NCBI RefSeq assembly: GCF_013426895.1
Contig: NZ_AP023174.1
Coordinates: forward strand, 248,001-312,000
From: Paraburkholderia largidicola
Lineage (GTDB): Bacteria; Pseudomonadota; Gammaproteobacteria; Burkholderiales; Burkholderiaceae
DNA length: 64,000 bases
Reading direction: 5' to 3'
In this document: positions 9,670 through 17,917 of the stretch, in pieces
How the letters are laid out: each line of letters starts with the position of its first letter
Position numbering within the stretch: the first letter of the stretch is position 1
The notes under the pieces: generated by a model
What the model was told of the DNA's origin: nothing
What the model saw: the letters and a program-made list of their open reading frames with translations, nothing else
Databases searched by the model: none
Translations under genes and position numbers: made by a program

Positions 9670-10196
9670 GCTGTCTCGCGCAACGCCACGTCGACGACAG
9701 GCGCGCCCGTCAGCGTAGCGAGTTCCTGCGGTGTCAGATTGAACACCGCATGCGGATGACCGGCGGCTGCCCACAGGCTGTCGAGCGTGAAGAGATCGGC
9801 GTCGATCAGCGTGACGGGCGTCGTTGCGTGACCGATCGGACACACGCCGCCAATCGCATAACCCGTTTTCTCACGCACAAACTTCGCGTCGGCGCGTGCG
9901 ATGTCGCCGACCTGCGCCGCCACCTTCTTTTCATCGACGCGATTCGCGCCGCTCGCGATGATCAGCACGGGCGCATCGTCTTCGCGGCGGCGAAACAGGA
10001 TCGACTTGGCGATCTGCGCGATCGAGCAGCCGAGTCCCGCCGCCGCTTCCGCCGAGGTCTTGCCCGTTTCCGGCAGCATGACGACCTGTCCAGCGTGGCC
10101 GCGCTCGCGCAGCAAAAGCGCGACGCGCCGCGCCGACTCCGGCAGCGAATCCAGATCGGGCGTGTGAGGCGTTTGTACCGTTGCGTTATCCGACAT
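9666..10196 (-). CDS. YbaK/EbsC-family aminoacyl-tRNA deacylase
   Basis: This 176-residue protein contains the YbaK/ProX editing domain: TSAEAAAGLGCSIAQIAKSI near residue 48, the invariant lysine within it, KVAAQVG at about 92 and the GGVCPIGH loop at about 115. The family hydrolyses mischarged tRNA, for example Cys- or Ala-tRNAPro. It lies 21 nt after the HMG-CoA lyase gene and overlaps the DUF1289 gene, so it is probably in the same transcript without an obvious metabolic link. The exact tRNA substrate (YbaK, ProX or YeaK type) is not determined. Confidence 0.9.
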   Translation of the reverse strand: MSDNATVQTPHTPDLDSLPESARRVALLLRERGHAGQVVMLPETGKTSAEAAAGLGCSIAQIAKSILFRRREDDAPVLIIASGANRVDEKKVAAQVGDIARADAKFVREKTGYAIGGVCPIGHATTPVTLIDADLFTLDSLWAAAGHPHAVFNLTPQELATLTGAPVVDVALRETA

Positions 10197-10217
10197 GTGT
10201 TGTGTTCCTGTGATGGG

Positions 10218-11144
10218 TCATACGCAGGTGGACTTTTCGCTGCGCGCCTTCGCCAGCAGCGCCTTGCCCGCGCGCGATACGTTCGGCTTGCCGATCGACG
10301 TCGAAATGAAATCGCCGATCTCCACGACCTTCGCGAGGTCGATGCCCGTCTCGATGCCGAGTCCGTTCATCAGATACAGCACGTCTTCCGTGGCGACGTT
10401 GCCCGTTGCGCCTTTCGCGTACGGACAGCCGCCGAGTCCTGCAATCGACGCATGAAAAATCTCGATGCCTTCCTGCAGCGCGGCGTAGATGTTCGCGAGC
10501 GCCTGGCCATATGTATCGTGGAAATGCCCCGATAGCCGCTCGCGCGGAAACACCTGCGTGACAGCGGCGAACACTTCGCGCGTGCGGCTGGGCGTGCCGA
10601 CGCCGATCGTATCGGCGATATCGATCTCGTCGCAGCCGAGCGCAGCGAAACGCTCGACGACATCGACGACCGACGCGACGGGCACTTCACCCTGATACGG
10701 ACAACCGAGCGAGCACGACACGCTGCCGCGTATGCGGATGCCTTGCTCTTTGGCAGCCTGCGCGACGGGCACGAAGCGCTCGATGCTTTCCGCAATACTG
10801 CAATTGATGTTCTTTTGCGAGAACGCCTCGCTCGCCGCGCCGAAGATCACGATCTCGTCCGCGCGTGCCGCGACGGCGCCTTCGAAGCCGCGCAGGTTCG
10901 GCGTCAGCACCGAGTAGATCGTCCCCGTGCGACGCTCGATGCCCGCCATCACGTCGGCGCCATCGGCCATCTGCGGCACCCACTTGGGCGACACGAACGA
11001 AGCCGCTTCTACGTTTCTAAATCCGGCCGCCGACAGACGATTGATCAACTCGATCTTGATGTTGGTGGGTACGAATTCCTTCTCGTTCTGCAGCCCGTCG
11101 CGCGGACCGACTTCGACGATTTTTACCGCTTGTGGCATGGCCAT
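10218..11144 (-). CDS. mvaB: Hydroxymethylglutaryl-CoA lyase
   Basis: This 308-residue TIM-barrel enzyme cleaves (S)-HMG-CoA to acetyl-CoA and acetoacetate, the last step of leucine breakdown. It carries the N-terminal EVGPRDGLQNE with the catalytic Arg/Asp. The metal-ligand histidines are in SGHFHDTYGQ. The family signature GLGGCPYAKGATGNVATED contains the catalytic cysteine. It is the first gene of a tightly packed minus-strand group (YbaK, DUF1289, MaoC, MBL). Two nearby ATGs (11144 and 11138) are possible starts. Leucine-pathway genes for isovaleryl-CoA and methylcrotonyl-CoA are not in the window. Confidence 0.95.
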   Translation of the reverse strand: MAMPQAVKIVEVGPRDGLQNEKEFVPTNIKIELINRLSAAGFRNVEAASFVSPKWVPQMADGADVMAGIERRTGTIYSVLTPNLRGFEGAVAARADEIVIFGAASEAFSQKNINCSIAESIERFVPVAQAAKEQGIRIRGSVSCSLGCPYQGEVPVASVVDVVERFAALGCDEIDIADTIGVGTPSRTREVFAAVTQVFPRERLSGHFHDTYGQALANIYAALQEGIEIFHASIAGLGGCPYAKGATGNVATEDVLYLMNGLGIETGIDLAKVVEIGDFISTSIGKPNVSRAGKALLAKARSEKSTCV

Positions 11145-11240
11145 GCTTTGTCTCCTGTGTCGACGGGAGCCAGACGTTGCCGCTTGCTCCCGCCCCTGCG
11201 GGTCACGCGCTGCCGCGTGACTATTGTTCTGCCGACGCGC

Positions 11241-12182
11241 TCAATAGCCGCGCCCGATATCGACGATTCCGCCAATCGGCTCATCACGCATCAGCGCGCC
11301 GATCTTCTGCACGATCTGCGCGATGCTTTCTTCGCGCAGCGTCAACGCCGAGATATGCGGCGTGATCGAAATGCGCGGGTGCTTCCAGAACGGATGCTGC
11401 GGCGGCAAGGGTTCTTCGACGAATACATCGAGCGTCGCTGCGGCAATCTGCCCTTGTTCCAACGCGACGAGCAAATCCTGTTCGACGAGATGCGCGCCAC
11501 GCGCGATATTGACGAGGTACGCGCCGGGCGTGAGCTTCGCCAGGTTGCGCTGGTTCAGCACGCCGTGCGTGTCGGGCGTGTGCGGCAGCAGATTGACGAG
11601 CACCTTGACGCCATCGAGGAATGCGTCGAACTGCGCTTCGCCCGCGAAGGTCTCGACACCTTCGATCGCTCTCTCGCTGCGACTGAAGCCGCGTACCGGA
11701 AAGCCGGCCGCGGCGAGCGTCGTCGCGACATGTGAGCCGAGCACGCCCAGACCGAGCACGCCGACCGTGAACGTTTCGCGCGCGTGCGGTTCGAGCACAT
11801 GCCAGCGCTGTTCTGCCTGCAACCGGTCGTATTCGTCGAAGCGGCGCATATAACGCAGCACGGCGTGCATCACGTACTCGGCCATCTGCTGTGCCATGCC
11901 TGTGTCTTCGAGCCGCACGAGTTGCGCGCTGCGCGGCAGCGTGCCGGGATGCTCGCGTTCCAGCCTCAGGATCGCGTCGACACCGGCGCCCAGGTTGAAG
12001 ACCGCGCGCAAGTCGTCGCGGCCGGCGAGCATCTCACGCGGCGGCTTCCAGACGACGGCGACATCGGCGGGGGCGTTGTCGCCCGGTTGCCATTCGCGCA
12101 GGTCGACGCCCGGCAGTGCGCGCGACAGGTCGCGCAGCCAGACGTCGGCATCGGATTGCGGTGTATAGAACAGGACTTTCAT
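11241..12182 (-). CDS. ghrA: Glyoxylate/hydroxypyruvate reductase A
   Basis: This 313-residue D-2-hydroxyacid dehydrogenase reduces glyoxylate and hydroxypyruvate with NAD(P)H. It resembles E. coli GhrA along its length: LGAGVDAIL, RLEDTGMAQQM, the Rossmann motif VGVLGLGVLGSHVA near residue 140, the catalytic-Arg segment NIARGAHLVEQDLL, EEPLPPQHPFW and the ITPHISALT histidine. The C-terminus ends in DIGRGY. The ATG at 12182 gives the family length; an in-frame GTG 27 nt upstream is less likely. It lies 96 nt upstream of mvaB and may share its transcript. Confidence 0.9.
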   Translation of the reverse strand: MKVLFYTPQSDADVWLRDLSRALPGVDLREWQPGDNAPADVAVVWKPPREMLAGRDDLRAVFNLGAGVDAILRLEREHPGTLPRSAQLVRLEDTGMAQQMAEYVMHAVLRYMRRFDEYDRLQAEQRWHVLEPHARETFTVGVLGLGVLGSHVATTLAAAGFPVRGFSRSERAIEGVETFAGEAQFDAFLDGVKVLVNLLPHTPDTHGVLNQRNLAKLTPGAYLVNIARGAHLVEQDLLVALEQGQIAAATLDVFVEEPLPPQHPFWKHPRISITPHISALTLREESIAQIVQKIGALMRDEPIGGIVDIGRGY

Positions 12183-12414
12183 GCGTGGCCGGTTGAGCGT
12201 TGCAGTCACCAGGGGGCAAGGTGCTTTTATGGATAGGCTTCATTCTACTTTTTCGCCGACCTTCGCGCGCGTTCCCGGCTACGCGAGGCGCAGGATGCAG
12301 GCGCGAGTCAGCATGCGCGGCGACACGGCGATATGCAAAGCACGAAAAATTGGTTCAAGCCATGCGCCGCCCACGCGACAATGATTTCCAGATTCCCGCT
12401 ACAAGGAAAGAATC

Positions 12415-13017
12415 ATGTTTTCGTGCACCCGATCGATCTGGCCGCCGCGGCTCGTGACCGTGCCGGGCTTGCACGGCAGCGAAGGCGCGCACTGGCAAAC
12501 CTGGTTGGAGCGCCAATTCCCACGCGCATTGCGAGTCGAGCAGGCGGATTGGGACGCGCCGGATCTAGCGCGATGGGCGCAGTCCGTGCGCGATGTGCTG
12601 ACGAAGGAGCGCGGGCCGTTCGTGCTCGCTGCGCACAGCTTCGGATGCCTCGCCACCGCGCATGCTTTGCAACAAGGCGTGCCGGTTGCCGATATAGCAG
12701 GCGTACTCTTCGTCGCGCCTGCCAGCCCGAAGAAGTTCTGGTTTGCGGGCACATTCGACGCACGCCGTCTTGGCGTCCCGTCCATTTTGATCGGCAGCGA
12801 GACCGACCCGTGGATGACGCTCGCCGATGCGCGCGAGCTGGCAAGGCACCTGGGCAGCGCGTTCGTCAATCTGGGTGACTCAGGTCACATCAATACCGCC
12901 GCGGGCTTTGGGCCCTGGCCGCGCGCGAAATACTTCGTCGACACGCTCGCGCATTGCGCCGCGCCGCTACGGTTTCACGATGAGAGCGAGGCGCTCGCCA
13001 CGCAGGCTTTCAGCTAG
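12415..13017 (+). CDS. RBBP9/YdeN-family alpha/beta hydrolase
   Basis: This 200-residue serine hydrolase of the RBBP9/YdeN family has the nucleophile elbow AAHSFGCLA (Ser75). The acid Asp lies in GSETDPWM near residue 128 and the catalytic His in GDSGHINTAAGFG near 160. The N-terminal GLHGSEGAHWQTWLE is the family's signature oxyanion region. AAGGAAAG a few bases before the ATG is a good ribosome site. The substrate is unknown. The gene stands alone, divergent from ghrA. Confidence 0.85.
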   Translation: MFSCTRSIWPPRLVTVPGLHGSEGAHWQTWLERQFPRALRVEQADWDAPDLARWAQSVRDVLTKERGPFVLAAHSFGCLATAHALQQGVPVADIAGVLFVAPASPKKFWFAGTFDARRLGVPSILIGSETDPWMTLADARELARHLGSAFVNLGDSGHINTAAGFGPWPRAKYFVDTLAHCAAPLRFHDESEALATQAFS

Positions 13018-13045
13018 ACGCTGCGGCATCGCAACGCCCTATGCA

Positions 13046-13243
13046 TCAGATCCAGTGGAAGCCCTTCGCCAGCAGGCCGGCGAGCGCGAAGTTCGCCGCC
13101 CACAGCAGGCGGAATTCGGTGCGCATAGCACTTTCGAGCGCGCTGAAGCGCTGGTCGACATAGGTCCTCAATTCACGCACCTCGCGTTTGAGGTCTTCGA
13201 GGTCCTGGAGAATGTGTTCGATTGTGGTTTCAGCCCGGGTCAT
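13046..13243 (-). CDS. Small coiled-coil protein with C-terminal membrane segment
   Basis: This is a 65-residue protein, unrecognised beyond its architecture. Residues 5-45 form a strongly heptad-patterned acidic/basic helix (EHILQDLEDLKREVREL), and the C-terminus is a short hydrophobic helix (LLWAANFALAGLLAKGF). It would be a tail-anchored inner-membrane protein that oligomerises through its helix. GGAGG five bases before this ATG decides the start. Longer in-frame starts exist at 13255, 13327 and 13336, the last two adding a basic segment. The function is unknown. Confidence 0.6.
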   Translation of the reverse strand: MTRAETTIEHILQDLEDLKREVRELRTYVDQRFSALESAMRTEFRLLWAANFALAGLLAKGFHWI

Positions 13244-13607
13244 TCGTGCCTCCATGTTGAGACCGCCGTGAATCAGCCGAAGCGCGTGAAAGCGGCGCTT
13301 CGCAAGAGGTTTTTCCAGTGTTTCCATTGGCTCCATCCTAAGCAAAATCTTTCTGAAGCAGGGTTCTGTTCGATCAGAAAACCCAACGGACGAACTACGG
13401 CAAATTGCGCTACAACGCGAAGAGCTGCGATTTGCGAGCACCGTTACGAATCAATCGTACGCGTGACTACCGTGTCGAGAAACCTGGCCGGACGACATAG
13501 GAATTAATCCAGGCGTTCTCAGGAATCGCACGAATCGATCCGCTAGAATCGCTGCTCCAGCCGCAGCGTCGCGGCGACATGCTTCATCATTGACAAGCGG
13601 GGAAAAG

Positions 13608-14633
13608 ATGGCAGGCAGAGGGGATCAAACGCGCAGACTCGCGGCTGGCTTCATGACGTTGACGCTTTCGTTCGGCGTAGCGCAGAGCGCGCATGCGGAT
13701 GCATCGCTGCTCAACGTGTCGTACGACGTCACGCGCGAGTTGTACAAGGACATCAATCCGGGATTCATCGCGGCGTACAAGCAGAAGAGCGGCGAGACGG
13801 TGTCGGTGAAGCAGTCGCACGGTGCATCGAGCGCGCAGGCGCTGTCGGTGCTGCAGGGGTTGCAGGCCGACGTCGTGACGATGAACCAGCCGAACGACAT
13901 CGACCTGCTCGCCGAGCGTGGCCAGCTCGTACCCGCGAACTGGCGCGCGCGCCTGCCGAACAACAGCGCGCCGTACACGACGACGATGGTGTTCCTCGTG
14001 CGCAAGGGCAATCCGAAGCACATCAAGGACTGGGACGATCTGGCGAAGCCCGGCGTGCAGGTCGTGATTCCTAATCCGAAGACGGCGGGCAATGGCCGCT
14101 ACACGTATCTGGCCGCGTGGGGGTACAAGAAGCAGAACGGTGCAACGGATGCGCAGGCGCTCGACTTCGAAAAGGCGATCTTCCGTAACGTTCCCGTGCT
14201 CGACACGGGCGGACGTGGCGCGACGACGACGTTCACGCAGCGCGACATCGGCGATGTGCTGGTGACGTTCGAGAACGAAGTGTCGCTGATCGACACGGGC
14301 GTGGGCGCGGGCAGCTTCGAGGCCGTGTATCCGTCGATGAGCATTCTCGCCGAGCCGCCCGTGACGATCGTCGACAAGGTTGTCGACAAGCGCGGCACGC
14401 GGAAGGAAGCGCAGGCGTATGTCGACTATCTGTACACGGCGCCCGCGCAGGAGATCATCGCGCAGCATCATTTGCGTCCGCGCGATCCGGCTGTGCTTGC
14501 CAAGCACGCGAGTGAGTTCAAGCCGCTGAAGACGTTCACTGTCGAACAGGTGTTCGGTAGCTGGCAGAAGGCGCAGCAGACTCACTTTGCCGATGGCGGG
14601 ACGTTCGATCAGATCATCGTAGACAGGAAGTAG
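13608..14633 (+). CDS. sbp: Sulfate/thiosulfate-binding periplasmic protein
   Basis: This 341-residue protein has a Sec signal peptide ending near AQSAHA-DAS (about residue 28). The mature part is like Sbp/CysP: LLNVSYDVTRELYKDIN, KQSHGASSAQA, GLQADVVTMNQPNDID, VIPNPKTAGNGRYTYLAAWG and DVLVTFENEV. It binds periplasmic sulfate for a CysTWA ABC importer. The permease and ATPase genes do not follow; a repeat/IS cluster begins directly after the stop. The ATG at 13608 follows GCGGGGAA; a TTG 18 nt upstream is the alternative. Confidence 0.9.
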   Translation: MAGRGDQTRRLAAGFMTLTLSFGVAQSAHADASLLNVSYDVTRELYKDINPGFIAAYKQKSGETVSVKQSHGASSAQALSVLQGLQADVVTMNQPNDIDLLAERGQLVPANWRARLPNNSAPYTTTMVFLVRKGNPKHIKDWDDLAKPGVQVVIPNPKTAGNGRYTYLAAWGYKKQNGATDAQALDFEKAIFRNVPVLDTGGRGATTTFTQRDIGDVLVTFENEVSLIDTGVGAGSFEAVYPSMSILAEPPVTIVDKVVDKRGTRKEAQAYVDYLYTAPAQEIIAQHHLRPRDPAVLAKHASEFKPLKTFTVEQVFGSWQKAQQTHFADGGTFDQIIVDRK

Positions 14634-14681
14634 GTGCTGCGCGCCGGGCTTTTGTTTTTGCTTTTTCGCGGGTATCCGCGT

Positions 14682-14793
14682 GGCGCTGTTGTTGCCGGGC
14701 GGTGTTTCGGCTTTCGCGCTGGCATCCGCGGTTTGTTATCTTGCTTCAGGCGTTGCCCCTGTGCGGGGCGGCACCTACTTTTCTTTGCCGCCG
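14682..14793 (+). repeat. Long intergenic repeat, copy A, left arm
   Basis: This stretch (CTGGCATCCGCG, GCGTTGCCCCTGTGCGGGGC, then CCTACTTTTCTTTGC) recurs in inverted orientation at 16570-16695. The last 20-60 bases match almost base for base, and matching weakens outward. It contains a small GCCCC/GGGGC hairpin and ends with one arm of a 15-bp palindrome, interrupted here by the insertion sequence. It is non-coding. Confidence 0.85.
14788..14793. repeat. Target-site duplication, left copy (CCGCCG)
   Basis: The six bases CCGCCG directly precede the left IS end and recur at 16072-16077 directly after the right IS end. Removing the IS and one copy restores a perfect palindrome identical to the intact one at 16570-16603. 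The duplication is therefore read from the sequence, not assumed. Confidence 0.9.
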
Positions 14794-14843
14794 TGTACAG
14801 ACTGGAGACATGGTTGACACATGTACAGGGACATCGCTGACAC
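14794..14843 (+). repeat. IS terminal inverted repeat, left end
   Basis: This 50-bp end pairs with 16022-16071 in reverse complement at 44 of 50 positions. Each end contains two related TGTACAG-containing sub-blocks, probably transposase-binding sites. Confidence 0.9.
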
Positions 14844-14850
14844 ATGATGG

Positions 14851-15990
14851 TCAGGGTTTTACTGTCTTCAGGTCAAGTTTTGCGACTCGCTGATGGGCAA
14901 ACCAGAGCTCGATCACTCCGTCTTCGTTTTCGCTCGGGCGGGCTGCCACCTGCAGCCCCTTGAGCGCAATCGAGAGCTTCACTTTCTCGCCTCGCACGCG
15001 CACCACGCCGCTTGCATTGACCTGTAGCACTTCATCGCCGCAACCGTATTCGGGCTCGGGCAGCCGCTCCGGCATCCTGCGCAGGCTGCACGCGTAGCGG
15101 GTGACCGGCACCGCCATGTCCAGTGCCTCATGCGGACGCTCGGTGTTGTACACCTGCCGCCAGCGATCCAGTACCTGCTGCACGTGCGCGTGCGTGGTGA
15201 ACGTGTGCCGCTCCAGCACTTCGGCCTTCAGCGAGCGGTGAAACCGTTCATCCTTGCCATTGGTCTGCGGGTGATACGGGCGGCTATAGCTCACCTGGAT
15301 GCCCAGCCGGATCAGCCAGACCGCGAGCTCGGTGAGCTGCCCCGGCGCACTGGGCGAGCCCCACGGCGCGCCGTTGTCGGTGTTGATGCGCGATGGCAGC
15401 CCGTAGCAGCGAAACGCCCGCTCAAGCTCTGCCTGCACGATCCCGGTGGTGGTGCGCGCGCAGGCGCTCAGCACGATGTTGTAGCGCGAGTGGTCATCGA
15501 TGACCGTCAGCGGCGCGCAGCGCCCGCTCTCCAGCGTCGGGAAGTCGCCCTTGAAGTCCATCTGCCACAACGAGTTCGGATGCTCGTGCTCGAAGCGTTG
15601 CCAGTGCTGGCGCTGGCGGGACGCCTGCTCGTCAATGAGCCCGTGGCGTCGCAGGATCTCGGTGATGGTGGCGGGCGCGGGAACCTCAATCTGGCCCAGA
15701 TCGCGCAGGCGCCGTGCGATCTTGCGTCCGCCCCAGCCATGCTGGCGGCGCAGGTCCAGCACCAGTGCCTCGATGTGCTCCGGTGAGCGTGTGGGGCTGT
15801 GATGCGGGCGCCGGGAGCGGTCGGCCAGCCCCTTGCTACCCTCAGACTTGTGGCGGGCGAGCCACTTGTAGCCGGTCTGGCGGGTGATCTTGAATTTACG
15901 GCATAGCTCGCTGAACGGGAGCGCCTGTGTGGCGGCCTCGCAGACGAAGTCTTCGCGACGATTCATGGTGTCTTTTACATCCCAGGGCAT
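14851..15990 (-). CDS. IS481-family transposase
   Basis: This 379-residue DDE transposase begins with a helix-turn-helix (about residues 20-60, PFSELCRKFKITRQTGYKWL). The rve integrase-like core has catalytic Asp145 (WQMDFKG), Asp205 (INTDNGAPW) and Glu248 (NGKDERFHRSL). The C-terminal beta-rich part is typical of IS481 proteins. No frameshift is seen, so the gene looks functional. A second ATG at 15966 is possible. It is read opposite to sbp. Confidence 0.93.
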   Translation of the reverse strand: MPWDVKDTMNRREDFVCEAATQALPFSELCRKFKITRQTGYKWLARHKSEGSKGLADRSRRPHHSPTRSPEHIEALVLDLRRQHGWGGRKIARRLRDLGQIEVPAPATITEILRRHGLIDEQASRQRQHWQRFEHEHPNSLWQMDFKGDFPTLESGRCAPLTVIDDHSRYNIVLSACARTTTGIVQAELERAFRCYGLPSRINTDNGAPWGSPSAPGQLTELAVWLIRLGIQVSYSRPYHPQTNGKDERFHRSLKAEVLERHTFTTHAHVQQVLDRWRQVYNTERPHEALDMAVPVTRYACSLRRMPERLPEPEYGCGDEVLQVNASGVVRVRGEKVKLSIALKGLQVAARPSENEDGVIELWFAHQRVAKLDLKTVKP

Positions 15991-16021
15991 GGTTGGAATC
16001 CGGGCGTTTGATTACCCGAAA

Positions 16022-16071
16022 GTGTCAGTCATGTCCCTGTACACCTGTCAGCGATGTCTCCAGTCTGTACA
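16022..16071 (-). repeat. IS terminal inverted repeat, right end
   Basis: This is the reverse complement of the left end with six mismatches. It is followed directly by the CCGCCG target duplication at 16072-16077. Confidence 0.9.
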
Positions 16072-16284
16072 CCGCCGCAAAGAAAAGTAGGCAAAAGAAA
16101 GCGGCTCACACCGCCAGCCCGTGTTCCTATCCACGGGCCCCCAACGTCCCCATCCTTCACACGGCAGTGCCCTTGGTCCGTGCTCGTTGCCAACGCTTCG
16201 AACAATCGCATCACCCGCGTCAGGCACCCATACAAAGGCAGACGGCAGCGAATGATATGTGCAGCCCAGGTGGCAAACTGTGTG
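16072..16284 (+). repeat. Long intergenic repeat, copy A, right arm
   Basis: It starts with the second half of the interrupted palindrome. About 40 bases (through GGCAAAAGAAAGCGGCTCACACC) are identical to the reverse complement of copy B, and similarity then falls with short conserved blocks (GGGCCCCCAA, TTCACACGGCA, CGTTGCCA, CATCACCCGC). It ends in CCCAGGTGGCAAACTGTGTG (16265-16284), whose exact reverse complement is 16376-16395. No gene is evident. Confidence 0.8.
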
Positions 16285-16375
16285 TAGGTTGTCGCGTCGT
16301 ATAGCCTGGGGCTCTTACAGGGTGGGGCGCGTGCGCTATCGGTCCGGAGTGAGGCGTGTGGAGCACTTGGGCCGA

Positions 16376-16695
16376 CACACAGTTTGCCACCTGGGCGGCG
16401 GTGGACTGTGTGGCGCGGCATGCTGTAACGCGGGAGGGCGAAGCGGGTGAGGCGCATCGCAAGAGCGCTGGCAACGAACGTGGGTCACGTGGTTGCCGTG
16501 TGAAGTGTAAGACCCTTTGGGGGCCCTCAGGCAGGAACAAGAACTGGCGGTGTGAGCCGCTTTCTTTTGCCTACTTTTCTTTGCGGCGGCAAAGAAAAGT
16601 AGGTGCCGCCCCGCACAGGGGCAACGCTTGAAGCACGCTAACAAAACGCGGATGCCAGCAGAAGCGAACGCAAAAAAACAAAACACCAACAGCGT
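16376..16695 (-). repeat. Long intergenic repeat, copy B, intact and inverted
   Basis: This uninterrupted copy lies in opposite orientation to copy A. It runs from the 20-bp CACACAGTTTGCCACCTGGG block through the intact palindrome to the outer arm with GCGGATGCCAGCAGAAGCG. Together the copies form a very large imperfect inverted repeat whose centre lies near 16330. It is non-coding; short open frames here are not conserved between copies. Confidence 0.8.
16570..16603. repeat. Perfect 15-bp palindrome with 4-nt loop (REP-like core)
   Basis: The arms CCTACTTTTCTTTGC (16570-16584) and GCAAAGAAAAGTAGG (16589-16603) pair perfectly around GGCG. The same palindrome, split by the insertion sequence, is at 14774-14788 plus 16077-16091. 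I remember similar sequences as abundant in Paraburkholderia genomes, but could not search. Confidence 0.9.
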
Positions 16696-16782
16696 CCGCG
16701 CAGGACAAAAACTCTAACGTCCGGAAAGCCTCACCCCCCGGCCAGCATCAATCCAACGCCGCCGCCGCGCGGCAAAAAAACA

Positions 16783-17844
16783 TCAATGCCCGTCACATCC
16801 ATGCTCGCAGCCGCCGCTGCGCTCGACCGGCATCTGCTGCGCCGCCTCCGCGCGAATCCCCAACCGTTCGAGCAGCTTGCGATCGGCCTCCGCCTGCGGA
16901 TTACTCGTCGTCAGCAACTGATCGCCGTAGAAAATCGAATTCGCGCCAGCAAGAAAGCACAACGCCTGCAGTGCCTCGTCCATCTGTTCACGGCCAGCCG
17001 ACAACCGCACCATAGCCCGCGGCATCGTGATCCGCGCGACGGCGATCGAACGCACGAACTCGAACGGATCGAGCGCTTCCGTGCCCGTGAGCGGCGTGCC
17101 TTCCACCTGCACCAGGTTGTTGATAGGCACCGATTCCGGATAAGGCTCCATATTCGCGAGCTGCGCGATCAGCCCCGCGCGTTCGCGGCGCGACTCGCCC
17201 ATGCCGACGATGCCGCCGCAGCATACGTTGATGCCCGCGTCGCGCACCCGCTCCAGCGTTTCGAGCCGGTCCTGATAGGTGCGCGTCGAAATGATCTGGC
17301 CGTAGAACTCGGGCGATGTGTCGAGGTTATGGTTGTAGTAGTCGAGACCCGCGTCGCGCAGACTCTGCGCCTGATGCGTTTCGAGCATGCCGAGCGTCAC
17401 GCAGGTTTCGAGGCCCATCGCCTTCACGCCGCGAATCATGTCCTTGATCGGCTCGAGATGACGGTCTTTTGGATTGCGCCATGCAGCGCCCATGCAGAAT
17501 CGCGTCGCGCCATTCTGTTTCGCCACGCGCGCAGCAGCCAGCACGTCGTCGACTTCCATCAGCTTTTCGGCCTTCAGCCCCGTGTCGTGATGCACCGATT
17601 GCGGACAGTAAGCGCAGTCTTCCTCGCAGCCGCCCGTCTTGATCGACAGCAGCGTGGACAGTTGCACGGTGTTCGCGTCGAAATGCTCGCGATGCACCTG
17701 TTGCGCGCGGAACAGCAGATCGTTGAACGGCAGTTCGTACAGCGCGACGACGTCGGCGACGCGCCAGCGAGTGGCGGCGGCATCGGCAGCGGCGGCCGCC
17801 TGCGACGGCGTGACGGGCAGTGAAGCAGTGGTGATATGGCTCAT
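16783..17844 (-). CDS. bioB: Biotin synthase
   Basis: This 353-residue radical-SAM enzyme inserts sulfur into dethiobiotin. The 4Fe-4S motif CEEDCAYC (Cys73, Cys77, Cys80) is followed by the 2Fe-2S ligand region ([26 protein letters not shown]). [17 protein letters not shown] contains the conserved Arg. The C-terminus ends in a Cys/His-rich tail ([10 protein letters not shown]) common in betaproteobacteria. It is the last gene of bioA-bioF-bioD-bioB, 73 nt after bioD. Confidence 0.97.
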   Translation of the reverse strand: MSHITTASLPVTPSQAAAAADAAATRWRVADVVALYELPFNDLLFRAQQVHREHFDANTVQLSTLLSIKTGGCEEDCAYCPQSVHHDTGLKAEKLMEVDDVLAAARVAKQNGATRFCMGAAWRNPKDRHLEPIKDMIRGVKAMGLETCVTLGMLETHQAQSLRDAGLDYYNHNLDTSPEFYGQIISTRTYQDRLETLERVRDAGINVCCGGIVGMGESRRERAGLIAQLANMEPYPESVPINNLVQVEGTPLTGTEALDPFEFVRSIAVARITMPRAMVRLSAGREQMDEALQALCFLAGANSIFYGDQLLTTSNPQAEADRKLLERLGIRAEAAQQMPVERSGGCEHGCDGH

Positions 17845-17917
17845 GGGATCGATCCTCGATGATCTGATTTTTTGAAGGTCTTTAGCAGACGAGCGGCAGG
17901 CGGCGGGCGGCGGGCGG

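Larger units (their letters stand above)
14794..16071 (-). mobile_element. IS481-family insertion sequence, 1278 bp, apparently complete
   Basis: The element has 50-bp terminal inverted repeats (14794-14843 and 16022-16071) with six mismatches. Both ends begin TGTACAGACTGGAGACAT and contain a second inner TGTACAGGGACAT block. It is flanked by 6-bp CCGCCG direct repeats. It carries one transposase gene on the minus strand. Good ends, an intact gene and a clean target duplication suggest a fairly recent insertion. It sits in the loop of a palindromic repeat. Confidence 0.93.

Noticed and set aside
16029..16689. Several open frames of 60-140 codons in the repeat cluster
   Set aside because: They are not conserved between the two repeat copies and follow the repeat sequence rather than a protein pattern.
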